This document shows positions 19,240 to 28,573 of a DNA stretch of 64,000 nucleotides, one piece after another. The stretch comes from Trichodesmium sp002260545 (GTDB lineage: Bacteria > Cyanobacteriota > Cyanobacteriia > Cyanobacteriales > Microcoleaceae), in NCBI RefSeq assembly GCF_050016015.1, contig NZ_JBNHEQ010000230.1:10396-74395 (forward strand). Direction: 5' to 3'. The notes below the pieces were generated by a model, which worked only from the letters and a program-made list of their open reading frames with translations, did not search any database and was not told the DNA's origin. The first letter of the stretch is position 1. Each line of letters starts with the position of its first letter. A program made the translations under genes and the position numbers.

Positions 19240-20370
19240 ATGCCAAAAAATATTCCTTTCGTTGACCTCAAACTCCAACATCAACCACTTAAAAGTGAAT
19301 TAGAAAATTCGATTCAGGAAGTATTAGAAAGAGGAGATTTTATACTTGGTCAAGCAGTAGAAAAATTTGAGTCCTCATTCGCTACAGCTTGTGGAGTAGA
19401 AAATGCCATTGGAGTTGCTTGTGGCACAGATGCTATAGCACTTGGACTTCAAGCTTGTGGTATTGGTGCAGGAGATGAGGTAATTTTACCAGCTAATACA
19501 TTTATTGCCACTTTAATTGGGGTACTTTATGCTGGTGCTACCCCAGTGCTAGTAGACTGCCATGCTGAAACTGCGTTAATTGACTGGGAAGCTGCTCAAA
19601 AAGCTGTCACATCCAAAACCAAGGCAATATTGCCAGTACACCTTTATGGTCAAATGGTAGCTCCTAGTGAACTAAAAGACTTTGCTCAAGCTAACAACCT
19701 AATTATATTTGAAGATGCAGCCCAGGCTCATTTAGCCGAAAGAGAAGGATATTGTGCTGGAAGTGTAGGAACTGCTGCTGCGTTTAGCTTCTATCCTAGT
19801 AAAAACTTAGGTTGCTTTGGTAATGGAGGAATTGTTATTACCTCCGATCCAGAGGTGGCAAGTAAAATGCGAACTCTCCGCAATTATGGAGCGCCCCGTA
19901 AATATGTCCATGAGGAAGTAGGCACAAACAGTAGACTTGATACAATACAAGCTGCTGTACTTAATGTCAAGCTTCCTTATTTAGAAGGTTGGAATAGCGA
20001 TCGCAACCAAGCGGCCCAACAGTACGATAACCTCCTCAGCCCCATGGAAGAGAAAGGTATTACTCCCATAAAGAATGTTAGTGGTAGTGGGCATATTTAT
20101 CATTTATATGTGATTCGAGTCACTGACAAATCTCCAATTAACCGGGATACCCTAAAAGAGAAATTAGGAGCCGCAGGAATTTCAGTGGGTATCCATTACC
20201 CAATACCCTGTCATCTCCAACCAGCTTACCAAAACTTAGGTTATAAAAAAGGTGACTTTCCTAACAGTGAAACTTTGAGCGAACAGATTTTATCTTTACC
20301 TATGTATCCTGTAATTAGTGAAGAACAAATTCATCAAGTTGCCGAGACAATTAGTCAAATTATCAATTAG
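19240..20370 (+). CDS. DegT/DnrJ/EryC1/StrS-type sugar aminotransferase
   Basis: 376-aa PLP-dependent nucleotide-sugar aminotransferase. Family signatures: FVDLKLQH at the start, GVACGTDAIALGL, EVILPANTF, the cofactor Asp in FEDAAQAH, and the Schiff-base lysine in FYPSKNLGCFGNGG. The C-terminal part keeps NSRLDTIQAAVL and GIHYPIPCHLQPAY. It makes an amino sugar for a surface polysaccharide or glycan; the particular sugar cannot be told. It heads the exopolysaccharide/cyanoexosortase block on the same strand, 473 bp before the exosortase gene, so it is probably functionally rather than transcriptionally linked. Confidence 0.92.
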   Translation: MPKNIPFVDLKLQHQPLKSELENSIQEVLERGDFILGQAVEKFESSFATACGVENAIGVACGTDAIALGLQACGIGAGDEVILPANTFIATLIGVLYAGATPVLVDCHAETALIDWEAAQKAVTSKTKAILPVHLYGQMVAPSELKDFAQANNLIIFEDAAQAHLAEREGYCAGSVGTAAAFSFYPSKNLGCFGNGGIVITSDPEVASKMRTLRNYGAPRKYVHEEVGTNSRLDTIQAAVLNVKLPYLEGWNSDRNQAAQQYDNLLSPMEEKGITPIKNVSGSGHIYHLYVIRVTDKSPINRDTLKEKLGAAGISVGIHYPIPCHLQPAYQNLGYKKGDFPNSETLSEQILSLPMYPVISEEQIHQVAETISQIIN

Positions 20371-20664
20371 TAACTATTGGTTTAATTGATTTTAAAGTTC
20401 AGGGTGTTTTCTGAAAAATATCATCTATACCGTTTCACGGAAGTAAAAAGTAAAAAATCAAAAAAAAATAGATACTATTGGCTTCAACTTTTAACTCACA
20501 AGTATTGCCGGGAATTATTTTACACTCCAGGTTGTAAAACTATTTCCGACTTATGGACAGTGAAATGGTATAAAACCAATGAATTTGAGTTATTCAATTA
20601 CCCTAAGTAGAGAAATAGAATATTTTTCTCATCATCTATCTTTCCAATTCAAAATTGCTGAATT

Positions 20665-20775
20665 TACAGCATATTTGATCTGAGTTAAGTACATAAGTTC
20701 GGGCAAGATGCCCAACCCACAAGAATTTTAAAATTAATATCTGTACTTAACTTAATTGACTTCCAATATGCTGTA
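20665..20775. repeat. MITE-like element, family J
   Basis: 111-bp imperfect hairpin with ends TACAGCATATTTGA and CCAATATGCTGTA and an inner stem AGTTAAGTACA/TGTACTTAACTT. It lies 69 bp upstream of the exosortase gene and could fold in its leader if transcription starts earlier. The rest of the 473-bp spacer shows nothing else. Confidence 0.6.
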
Positions 20776-20843
20776 TATCTTTTAATTAAAGATATAGTCT
20801 AAAATGTTAAATGTTTTAATTACAATCAATATAACTAAAAAAT

Positions 20844-21737
20844 ATGCAAAGCCATCGAAAATTTCCTATTGCTATTGAGCAAAATTTACTAACAATAGCC
20901 ATCGCTGCCCTAATCTTTTTGATGTATGCTCCATTAATAATCTATTGGTATAATGGATGGCTCAATAAAAGCATAAGTATAGAACATGAATATTTTAGTC
21001 ATGGAATAATAGGTTTACCTTTTGCTAGTTATATTGTTTGGAATAATCGCCATAAATGGCAAAACTTGCCAAATATTTCTCACCCCTTAGGAGCAGTATT
21101 ATTAGGAATTGGAGGAGTTTGGTATATCAGTGGTATTCCAGACTTAATAAACTTATCTTTTCCGATAATATTGGCAGGAATTTGCCTTTGGTTTAAAGGA
21201 ATACCAGGTTTAAAATTAATGGGTATGCCATTACTATTTATTTTGCTTGCTAGTCCTAATTATATTCCCTACTTAATTGAACCCTATGCCTTACCTCTAC
21301 AGAAATTTATTGCTGCAGTTGCCGGGTTTATTTTAACTCAGTTGAACATGGAGGTTACTGTTGAACAAATATACTTATATGTCGGGGATAGAATTGTCGA
21401 AGTTGCTCCCCATTGTGCTGGATTAAAAATGTTATTTACCAGTATCTATGTTTCTCTAATGTTACTTTATTGGACTGGAGCTATAGCAAGTCGTGCTAAG
21501 ACAACTTTTTTACTCGTTAGTACAGTATCAGTTAGTGTCACTGCAAATATTGTCAGAAACACTGTACTAACAATTTTTCATGGTACAGGTAAAGATGAAG
21601 CTTTTCATTGGTTACATGATGGATGGGGTGGAGATATGTATTCTGCCTGTATGTTGGGTTTATTAATTCTGATTATGAACTGGATAGATAATTATTTCAC
21701 AAAATCAGTAGATTCTACAAATGAATCTAATATATAG
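20844..21737 (+). CDS. Cyanoexosortase B
   Basis: 297-aa polytopic membrane transpeptidase-like protein of the exosortase/archaeosortase superfamily, which processes PEP-CTERM-type sorting signals at the cell surface. The catalytic triad is intact: Cys191 in APHCAGLK, Arg238 in NIVRN and His258 in HWLHDGWGG. About eight hydrophobic segments surround it. The early motif EHEYFSHG and the adjacent exosortase B-associated gene identify the cyanoexosortase B subtype. The start ATG (MQSHRKF) follows an AT-rich leader without an obvious Shine-Dalgarno site. No PEP-CTERM substrate gene is visible nearby, so the substrates are encoded elsewhere. Confidence 0.9.
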   Translation: MQSHRKFPIAIEQNLLTIAIAALIFLMYAPLIIYWYNGWLNKSISIEHEYFSHGIIGLPFASYIVWNNRHKWQNLPNISHPLGAVLLGIGGVWYISGIPDLINLSFPIILAGICLWFKGIPGLKLMGMPLLFILLASPNYIPYLIEPYALPLQKFIAAVAGFILTQLNMEVTVEQIYLYVGDRIVEVAPHCAGLKMLFTSIYVSLMLLYWTGAIASRAKTTFLLVSTVSVSVTANIVRNTVLTIFHGTGKDEAFHWLHDGWGGDMYSACMLGLLILIMNWIDNYFTKSVDSTNESNI

Positions 21738-22466
21738 AAATTGTTATTAGAGTTGAGGTACAAAGTTTTAGGATTTTAGGTTGTAGGGAAAAGCCAACAT
21801 GGAAAAGAAAAAACAAGTGTACATCAGTAACTTTAAAAACAGGGTAGTCCTGCTCGCGTAATGGTTTTTCACTAAGATGAGGTGATGGGGTGATAAGGAT
21901 ATGGGAAGAATTGTTAGGATTTGCTGTATACTCCTCGTGTTTTAGTAAAACAAGGTATTCATACATCTAAATACTTCTGGAGTTTTTCTCTATAGAATCC
22001 CTGAAGGTATCTCCAGAAAATAGGTCGGAGGGATAAGAAATTGATAAAAAATGGGTAATAATTGATTTGATGATTGGATGAGTGGGAGATATCTAATACA
22101 CCCCATTTCCCCACCTCCCCATTTCCCCACCTCCCCTTCTCCCCCTCTACTTTTAAATAGATACACTTAGGGGTTCTATACAGACTGTGAAAAAAAATCC
22201 TTGTACCCCACTTCCTTCTAACATTACTATGCATCACCACTAGAAACAGTATATAAGTAGATGGTCGTAATTAAACATAACTATCTCTGAAGTGAGTGGA
22301 ATGGAGTAGATAGAAACAATCTCAATGATTTCCAGGATTTTAAAATAGGTTCCATTTTACAACTTTTTTTGTCTACCTACTTAGACATATAATTAAGAGA
22401 TAGTTCTGCAATTATTTTTGGCGATTCAGATCATCTCATAGCCAAATTAAATTATCATTACTTTTT
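21738..22466. other. Gene-free spacer upstream of the exosortase-associated gene
   Basis: 729 bp without a credible gene. A C-rich pyrimidine run (cccatttccccacctcccc-type) spans about 22100-22150, and a promoter-like motif CTTAGACATATAATT lies at 22380-22394. Minus-strand ORFs here read low-complexity repeat sequence and are not supported. Confidence 0.5.
22380..22394 (+). promoter_or_regulatory. Candidate promoter, exosortase-associated gene
   Basis: CTTAGACATATAATT contains a perfect -10 TATAAT and lies 73 bp before the start codon. The same 15 bases occur at 24930-24944, 79 bp before the Wzc-like gene. This suggests a common promoter or a common activator site. Confidence 0.5.
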
Positions 22467-23186
22467 ATGGTTTACAGTTTTAAATTATTTCACAAATATC
22501 AACTTTCAAAAGTTATATTACTCGTGTTTTTCTTAATTGTTTTAGTAGTAGGTGCTGTTCCTGGTTATATAACAGGAAAATGGTCATGGGAAAACACAGC
22601 CCAAATGAGTAATTTCAGAGACTTAAAACAAATCAGAGAAGACGGATTAACTATTTCTGATTTGATAACAATATCCCATCAAAAACTTCTAATTGCTGAC
22701 CATAAATGGTTGCTGCAAGAAGTTAAACAGAATAATCAATCTATATTTTTGTTACTTTTAACTCCGAATGGACCAAGAGACCAGCCCCAAGTAGAATGGA
22801 TGGATATAAACGGGTTTAATCGCTGGAAAACAGATTCTCACCAGCGAGTTAAATTTACCTTGGAAATAGCAGGTAATGGGAATGGAACTACAGACTCACA
22901 AAAGCAATCTTCTAATATAGAAGCTAGATTCTTTCGAGGCTGGACAAATAAACAAACTTATGCAGTTCTGCAATGGTATGCTTGGCCTGGAGGAGGAAGT
23001 CCAGAACCTGGTGATTGGTTTTGGAAAGATAGATCGGCTATGATATCCAAAAAGCGTGTACCTTGGGTAGCAGTCAATATTTTATTTCCTGTTGAACCTT
23101 TAGCAGATATAGATCCCTATCTCTCACAACTCATTTCTATCGGGCAAAAAATTCAAGCATCACTGATGACAGAAGCATTCAAATAA
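22467..23186 (+). CDS. Cyanoexosortase B system-associated protein
   Basis: 239-aa membrane-anchored protein typical of loci with cyanoexosortase B. One N-terminal membrane helix (about residues 15-37, VILLVFFLIVLVVGAVPG) is followed by an extracytoplasmic domain. Features include ITGKWSW, an aromatic/glycine-rich WYAWPGGGSPEPGDWFWKD and a C-terminal PVEPLADIDPYL. By analogy with EpsI-like proteins of other exosortase systems it probably assists polysaccharide or sorting functions; no catalytic residues are claimed. It lies between the exosortase and polysaccharide export genes on the same strand, with its own promoter candidate. Confidence 0.85.
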   Translation: MVYSFKLFHKYQLSKVILLVFFLIVLVVGAVPGYITGKWSWENTAQMSNFRDLKQIREDGLTISDLITISHQKLLIADHKWLLQEVKQNNQSIFLLLLTPNGPRDQPQVEWMDINGFNRWKTDSHQRVKFTLEIAGNGNGTTDSQKQSSNIEARFFRGWTNKQTYAVLQWYAWPGGGSPEPGDWFWKDRSAMISKKRVPWVAVNILFPVEPLADIDPYLSQLISIGQKIQASLMTEAFK

Positions 23187-23312
23187 TATTTGAGATATCA
23201 CAAACCACAATTAGTTAAGTTACTCGAACTTCTAAGACATACTCGTTAGAATACGCAAAGAGTTACTTATCCTAAGAAGAAAATTTAATAACACAAAGCT
23301 AGTTCAAAGTTT

Positions 23313-24824
23313 ATGATTAACTACTATTCTCGAAAGTTAATTTATTTATCCTTAGCCAAATTTTACTCTAGTGCTATAATATTATCCTTAGCTGGGTTAG
23401 TTTTTCCCAAAACTGCTTATGGGCAACTCCAATTACCCAATAACTCTAAAGAAAATATTGCACAAACAAATATAAAATCTCCATCTATAGGTTCTCCACC
23501 CTTAGATCCTAACTTCGATTCAGACCCAGATTTACGATTAAGACGTTACTTACTCGGACCGGGAGACCAACTTTCGATTCAAGTTCAAAGATTTGCTGAC
23601 TTAAATGTAGCAACAACTATAGGTCCAGAAGGTACTATTCAAATGCCTCTGATAGGAACTGTCTTATTGCAAGATTTAACGATATTAGAGGCAATAGCAA
23701 AAATCACCTCTGAGCTAAATAAATTTATCATTAATCCAGAAGTATCCATATCTTTAGTTGTCCAACGTCCAGTCCAAGTCACAATTGCTGGAGAAATTAC
23801 AAGACCTGGTTATTATCCGGTAGGAGGAAATTATCAAATTTCAGATGCTTTATCAGCAGCAGGTGGGACAACTTTTACAGCAGACTTACGGAATATAGAA
23901 GTGCGTCGGACCTTAGCTGATGGTTCTGTAGTGAGTCAGATAGTAAATATTTTAACCCCACTACAAGAAGGTGGTTCTCCTCCTGATTTACGTTTAGAAG
24001 ATGGGGATGTGGTAATTATACCTTCTCAGAAATCTATTACACCTCAAGAAAAAGACAGAGAGTTACTCACTAATTATAGTCAAGCAGGAGCTTTAGCTAC
24101 TGGTATTGTTACTGTAAATGGGGAAGTAACTCGACCTGGTTATTATCCTGCAAATCAGGTATCTTCTGCTTTATTAGCTGCTGGTGGTGCTTCCCTGACT
24201 GCCGATCTGCGACGAATTTTAGTGCGCCGGACGTTAGGTGATGGTACCGTGATTGAAGAAACAATTGATTTATATACTCCTTTGCAAAATTCTACTGACT
24301 TGCCCAATATTCCCTTAAAGGATGGCGATGCTGTAATTGTGCCTACACTAGAACCAGGATCGGACTTTGGTTATGATCGGGAGTTAGTTGGTAAATCGAC
24401 TTTGAGTCAACAACAAATTACTATTCGTATTTTCAGTAATCCTAATGATACCTTGGCTACTACTAATCTACCAAATGGTAGCAGATTAATAGATATTCTC
24501 AATGGTATAGCCGTAGAGTCAGCGGATTTAAAAGCAATTAATTTAATTCGATTTGACAAAGAAAAAAGGAAAATAATTAGGCGGGAACTGAATGGGCAAA
24601 AAGCAATATTTGGTGATGATTCTCAAAATATTTTGCTTCAGAATGAGGATATAGTTGTTATTGATCGCACTTGGATTAATAACATTAACCATCTATTTGA
24701 AAGATATACACTTCCTATTAGAACTTCTCTGGAATTCGTCCTGTTTTTTCGGTCTTTACAACAAGATACCTCTAACGTTTTCTTTGGTGGTGGTAATAAT
24801 AATAATAGAAATAATAATAATTAA
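23313..24824 (+). CDS. Polysaccharide export protein with SLBB domains
   Basis: 503-aa Wza-like outer-membrane export protein. An N-terminal hydrophobic signal (about 13-38) precedes LGPGDQLSIQVQRFADLN, the polysaccharide export domain with GPEGTIQMPLIGTV. Two SLBB domains follow, each with a TVxGE(I/V)TRPGYYP motif, and a third less typical one (QQITIRIFSNPND). The C-terminus is a short Asn run (NNNNRNNNN), unlike E. coli Wza; a membrane helix near the end is not clear. It forms the outer-membrane exit for exopolysaccharide together with the Wzc-like protein downstream. The start has no strong ribosome-binding site. Confidence 0.9.
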   Translation: MINYYSRKLIYLSLAKFYSSAIILSLAGLVFPKTAYGQLQLPNNSKENIAQTNIKSPSIGSPPLDPNFDSDPDLRLRRYLLGPGDQLSIQVQRFADLNVATTIGPEGTIQMPLIGTVLLQDLTILEAIAKITSELNKFIINPEVSISLVVQRPVQVTIAGEITRPGYYPVGGNYQISDALSAAGGTTFTADLRNIEVRRTLADGSVVSQIVNILTPLQEGGSPPDLRLEDGDVVIIPSQKSITPQEKDRELLTNYSQAGALATGIVTVNGEVTRPGYYPANQVSSALLAAGGASLTADLRRILVRRTLGDGTVIEETIDLYTPLQNSTDLPNIPLKDGDAVIVPTLEPGSDFGYDRELVGKSTLSQQQITIRIFSNPNDTLATTNLPNGSRLIDILNGIAVESADLKAINLIRFDKEKRKIIRRELNGQKAIFGDDSQNILLQNEDIVVIDRTWINNINHLFERYTLPIRTSLEFVLFFRSLQQDTSNVFFGGGNNNNRNNNN

Positions 24825-24929
24825 TAAAAAATGAAATTGACGATATCAGTATAATAGTGCAATCCCTAATCAAGTCTATTAAAAATCAAATATGAATACC
24901 TATTTCAGGTAGAGATTTTTTCCGAAATT

Positions 24930-24944
24930 CTTAGACATATAATT
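24930..24944 (+). promoter_or_regulatory. Candidate promoter, Wzc-like gene
   Basis: CTTAGACATATAATT, identical over 15 bases to 22380-22394, with a TATAAT -10 hexamer 79 bp before the ATG. The conservation across two unrelated leaders suggests shared control of the export genes. Confidence 0.5.
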
Positions 24945-25022
24945 CGGATCGAATATTAATATAGATCCAAGACCTAAAAACTCAGTTGTAAATCTATTCT
25001 ATTTATCAATAAAAACTGGATT

Positions 25023-27218
25023 ATGGCTATACCAATTGTTAAACGTTATTTAATTGCTTTAGGACTATACAAGTGGGTGGGAGTAGCAACTTTCGCAGTT
25101 GCAGTAGGTGTTTCAGGAATAGTTGCTTTGCAACCAGTTGAGGAACCAAAACATACAATTCTAGGTACATTGAGGAGTATTCGTCCTCCTGTATTATTTT
25201 CCCAGACTGGTACTGCAATTCAAGAACAAGCTGCGGCAGTTACTCCAGATATGTTACTAAATGATGAAGTTAGACAGGCAGCAGCAGAAAAGGTATTAGT
25301 AGACGCAAGAAAGCTGAAGGGAGCAAAATTCGGCGCAAAAGAAGGTGTATACTTTCTACAGTATGAAGATACAGATGCAGAAAAAGCTGTAGAAGCAGTA
25401 GATGCACTGATGGCAGAAATCGTGAAGCAAAGTCGAAAAATTAATGCTACTTATCAAACAACTATTATTGAAGAAGTTAAAAAACGTTTACCTGCAGCAA
25501 TTGAAGACTTGAGAAACGCTCAAGAAAAACTACAGAAATTTGAAAGAGATGAAGAAGCTTTGTTGATAACAGCAAGAGCTGCTGCTTTACCTGCAGCGAT
25601 CGCAGGTAACCGACAACAACAAACTCAGATTAAGTTAGAGTTAGAAGGTGTAGATGCTCAAATTAATAGTTTAGAGACACAGTTAGGGTTAACTGCAGAT
25701 CAAGCTTATGTAGCACGGGCACTCGCCGCCGATCCAATTATAGCAAATCTCCGAGTGCAGTTATATGAAGTAGAGAGTCAGTTAGATAAGCTACTGTTAG
25801 ATTTTCGAGAAGAGTATCCTCCTGTAGTTGAGTTGCGTAGACAAAAACAAGTTGTAGAAAAACAGCTACAACAACGTGCGGCAGAAGTTTTAGGAGGTAA
25901 TGGTATTGCAGCACCATTAAGAAAAGTAGATCAAATTCGGGTTGATGCTTCTTTAGACCCCACAAGGCAACAGTTATCAGAAACCCTCATTTCCCTGAAA
26001 GCTCAAAAGGAGCAGTTAGAAAGACAGCTACAAAGAACAATTGAAACTGAGAAGGAATTGGAAGTTGAGTATAAGACTATCCCCGATAAGCAATTAGAAT
26101 TAGTGAATTTGCAAGAAGAAGTTGCTGTGAAAAAGTCTCGTCTTGATAGTATGCAAACTAAGTTAGAAGATGCTGAGGCAGCAGAGGCAGAGATAACTAG
26201 CAGTTTAGCCATTGCTCAGAAAGCTGGTGTTGCTAAGAAAGGCGAGGCAGCGGAAAAAAGTATGCCTTTAATGATGGCAGTAGGGGGACTAGCAGGTATA
26301 GTTCTTGGTGGAGGCTTAATTTTTGTCTTGGGAATGCTTTCTGGCAAGTTCTATTCTTGGGAAGAAATCAAAACAGCTTTAAAGGAAAAGGATGTGCCTT
26401 TATTGGGTTTGTTGCCTGATGTCATGCTTTTTGATCCAGATATGGAGCTAGAAGAAATGCCTTTGTTACTGGAGCGTAATTCACCTTATTTGGAATTCTA
26501 TGAAAAGTTGCGGACAAATTTGCAGCGTCAGGGAAGTCAACCTCCAAAAGTTTTGCTCTTGAGTAGTGGAGCTAAAGGAGAAGGGAAAACATTTTGTGCT
26601 TATAATTTGGCGATCGCTTCTGCACGAGCAGGTAAACGAACACTTGTCATTGAAGCAGACTTAAGGTCTCCATCAAAAGCTGAGTCTCTCAAAATTTTTC
26701 CTAATGCACATAGCGATGCTGAACCACTTCGTTATTATGGGGATATTAATGATTGTATTCGACAAGTGCCAGAGGTAGAAAATTTGTATGTGATACCTAC
26801 TCCTGGTATTGTCAAACAACCAGGAGGAATCATTGAATCAAGTGAAATGCAAAGGCTACTTTCAGACTCACGACATCGTTTTGACTTTGTTATCCTAGAT
26901 GCTCCTTGTATGACTCAGAACAATGATGCTTTTATTCTAGAGCCATATACTGATGGGATGATTATTGTGACTCGACCACAATATACTATATCAGGTATGT
27001 TGACAGAAGTTATAGAACAGCTCACAAATGATGAAGAGGATGAATCTAGTAAGTCTGGCCCTCAGTTTTTAGGAGTTGTGGTCAACGGAGCCGATCTTCC
27101 TGTAGAATTTCCATTGGAACCATTGGATGATTTTGATATCTCTGAGCCACAGATCGCCGACTCACCTAGACCTAGTATAGGAGCTACAGCAGGAGTAGTA
27201 ACACAGGTTCATAGTTGA
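25023..27218 (+). CDS. Wzc-like polysaccharide co-polymerase / BY-kinase-type ATPase
   Basis: 731-aa inner-membrane protein that controls chain length and drives export. An N-terminal membrane helix (about 18-37) leads into a Wzz periplasmic domain with long coiled coils (about 145-385) and a second helix at about 417-438 (MMAVGGLAGIVLGGGLIFVLG). The cytosolic ATPase has the P-loop GAKGEGKT at 516-523, Walker A' (VIEADLRSPS) and Walker B (FVILDAPCM). The C-terminus lacks the usual tyrosine cluster, ending DSPRPSIGATAGVVTQVHS, so autophosphorylation of a tail is doubtful. A coupled phosphatase gene is not seen. Confidence 0.9.
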   Translation: MAIPIVKRYLIALGLYKWVGVATFAVAVGVSGIVALQPVEEPKHTILGTLRSIRPPVLFSQTGTAIQEQAAAVTPDMLLNDEVRQAAAEKVLVDARKLKGAKFGAKEGVYFLQYEDTDAEKAVEAVDALMAEIVKQSRKINATYQTTIIEEVKKRLPAAIEDLRNAQEKLQKFERDEEALLITARAAALPAAIAGNRQQQTQIKLELEGVDAQINSLETQLGLTADQAYVARALAADPIIANLRVQLYEVESQLDKLLLDFREEYPPVVELRRQKQVVEKQLQQRAAEVLGGNGIAAPLRKVDQIRVDASLDPTRQQLSETLISLKAQKEQLERQLQRTIETEKELEVEYKTIPDKQLELVNLQEEVAVKKSRLDSMQTKLEDAEAAEAEITSSLAIAQKAGVAKKGEAAEKSMPLMMAVGGLAGIVLGGGLIFVLGMLSGKFYSWEEIKTALKEKDVPLLGLLPDVMLFDPDMELEEMPLLLERNSPYLEFYEKLRTNLQRQGSQPPKVLLLSSGAKGEGKTFCAYNLAIASARAGKRTLVIEADLRSPSKAESLKIFPNAHSDAEPLRYYGDINDCIRQVPEVENLYVIPTPGIVKQPGGIIESSEMQRLLSDSRHRFDFVILDAPCMTQNNDAFILEPYTDGMIIVTRPQYTISGMLTEVIEQLTNDEEDESSKSGPQFLGVVVNGADLPVEFPLEPLDDFDISEPQIADSPRPSIGATAGVVTQVHS

Positions 27219-27682
27219 TAATATAGCGCTACGCACAAGTCAAAAGTCAAAAATAATCCCTGACGTTCGTTTGAGCATTTAGAACTGTCCTAACCATAAT
27301 GCGTAGTGCTATAGCTTTTATAACCATAAATGTAGAGACCTTGAAATCAAAGTCTCTACTACAGCTTTCAATTATTTACCACTTGCTGATGAAATCTCAA
27401 ATAATTTGCAGATACAAGGTTTCAAACTTTTTAGTTCCTCAAAAAGTGCTAGGTTTTAGGTTGTTCATGTTCAAAAAGTGAGCATTTTGGACAAGAGTTA
27501 GGCATAAAAATCAATGGAAGATTCTTCCTGCTTCCTCCTATAAAACTGCCCTTTCTCCTGACCGAAAAAAAAGGGTATACGTCTCTCCTTTTAAGGGGAT
27601 AAAAAAAGAGGATATTCCTTATGTCAAGCCTCTGAGTTTCCTAGGTCATGCTGGGCAAACAGCCAGAGGTACTATTAATTTT

Positions 27683-27782
27683 GGGTTGCTGAGTGGTAAT
27701 GATTTTTAGATTAAGTATCAACGAAAAACATAAGTTTTCCGATTTTACCTTCAGCTACTGACTATTACATTTCAGCAACGCC
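27683..27782. repeat. MITE-like element, family D (nested)
   Basis: Starts GGGTTGCTGAG and ends TTTCAGCAACGCC. Its interior (gtaatgatttttagattaag, then a ccgattttaccttcagctac stretch) is nearly the same as 32450-32529. Confidence 0.65.
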
Positions 27783-27792
27783 GTTAATTTTT

Positions 27793-27820
27793 GTAGTGAC
27801 ACTTCGCGAAGTGTCACTAC
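27793..27820. repeat. 28-bp perfect palindrome
   Basis: Arms GTAGTGACACTTCG and CGAAGTGTCACTAC without loop, followed by a repeat of the right arm (agaagtgtcactac). Same size and outer GTAG/CTAC as the palindrome at 6831-6858. Confidence 0.7.
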
Positions 27821-27926
27821 TAGAAGTGTCACTACTAACTGATAACTGAAATGACTCCTGACTCCTACCTTGACAAAAAGACTTTTGCAGCAAACCCTAT
27901 TTAATGATTATTTTTTCCAGCTTAAT

Positions 27927-28427
27927 TTATTGTTCAATCCCTTCTACTCCCCAAGCAGGAGCTTTTTGTGCTGCTCTTAATATAAATGCACCCATTTTTT
28001 CTACTGTCTCTTGAGACATCCAATTTTCAGTAACTTGACGACAGAAAAATGTATAATCACTACCATCATATATCATCGGGCTTCTGAAAAAAGCTACTAA
28101 GTTATTCAGATTATCTCGTGGTGGTGTTGCCCCTTTTAGTTTGTTCAAAGATAGAGATATTGGAGGGTTTACTAAATTTGCTCCTCCTACATGACAGTTG
28201 AGACAATTTTTGGCAAACATTTGTTTACCCTCAGATAAATCTTCAGCAGAAAATTTCTTTGTTTCACCTTGCTCATTAAGTTTGATTTCTACTGGTATTT
28301 CTGCATCTAAATATCTTTTGATATAGGAATCAACAGCAGCTTGAGCTGATTGAGTATCAAAAATTATTACCTGAAAAATAATCAATATTATTAGTATAAA
28401 ACGAATCAGTAATGATTTATTGAACAT
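27927..28427 (-). CDS. psbV2: Cytochrome c-550-like protein PsbV2
   Basis: 166-aa c-type cytochrome paralog of PsbV, encoded 146 bp downstream of psbV on the same strand. A hydrophobic signal sequence (about 5-31, ending QSAQA/A) sends it to the thylakoid lumen. The haem site is C75-LNC-H79. The residue aligned with the distal haem ligand His of PsbV is here in YDGSDYTFFCR, giving Cys129 instead of His. That fits the His/Cys haem ligation known for PsbV2 of Thermosynechococcus. PsbV2 is dispensable but can partly substitute for PsbV in that organism; the role here is inferred. Confidence 0.88.
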   Translation of the reverse strand: MFNKSLLIRFILIILIIFQVIIFDTQSAQAAVDSYIKRYLDAEIPVEIKLNEQGETKKFSAEDLSEGKQMFAKNCLNCHVGGANLVNPPISLSLNKLKGATPPRDNLNNLVAFFRSPMIYDGSDYTFFCRQVTENWMSQETVEKMGAFILRAAQKAPAWGVEGIEQ

Positions 28428-28573
28428 AATACTTTTATTACTTTGGTAACTACAAATATAAAATATAAATAACTGATTTTAGATTAGGCTTTAATGAGGA
28501 GAAAAATAGATTTTTTCCCATCAAAAAAACAATAATCTAAAATCATCAATCAATGTTTGAAAAAAAAAGAATT

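Larger units (their letters stand above)
27380..27899. repeat. Composite repeat: family B shell with nested C, D and a palindrome
   Basis: Left part CACTTGCTGATGAAATCTC with family B interior motifs (aaaaagtgagcattttggac) and right end TTTTGCAGCAAACCCT. Between them sit a family C block (about 27565-27680, CTCCTTTTAAGGGGA stem), a family D element (27683-27782) and a 28-bp perfect palindrome (27793-27820) followed by half of it again. No gene; the 60-aa ORF at 27299 is repeat-derived. Confidence 0.65.

Noticed and set aside
20386..20610. 74-aa ORF after the aminotransferase
   Set aside because: TTG start, no ribosome-binding site and no recognisable family; kept out for lack of support, although it could be a fragment.
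21727..22240. Two minus-strand ORFs (79 and 93 aa)
   Set aside because: They cover pyrimidine-rich short repeats and a spacer with the promoter of the next gene; no conserved protein features.
27299..27481. 60-aa plus-strand ORF
   Set aside because: It lies mainly inside a family B repeat and repeats the family interior motifs.
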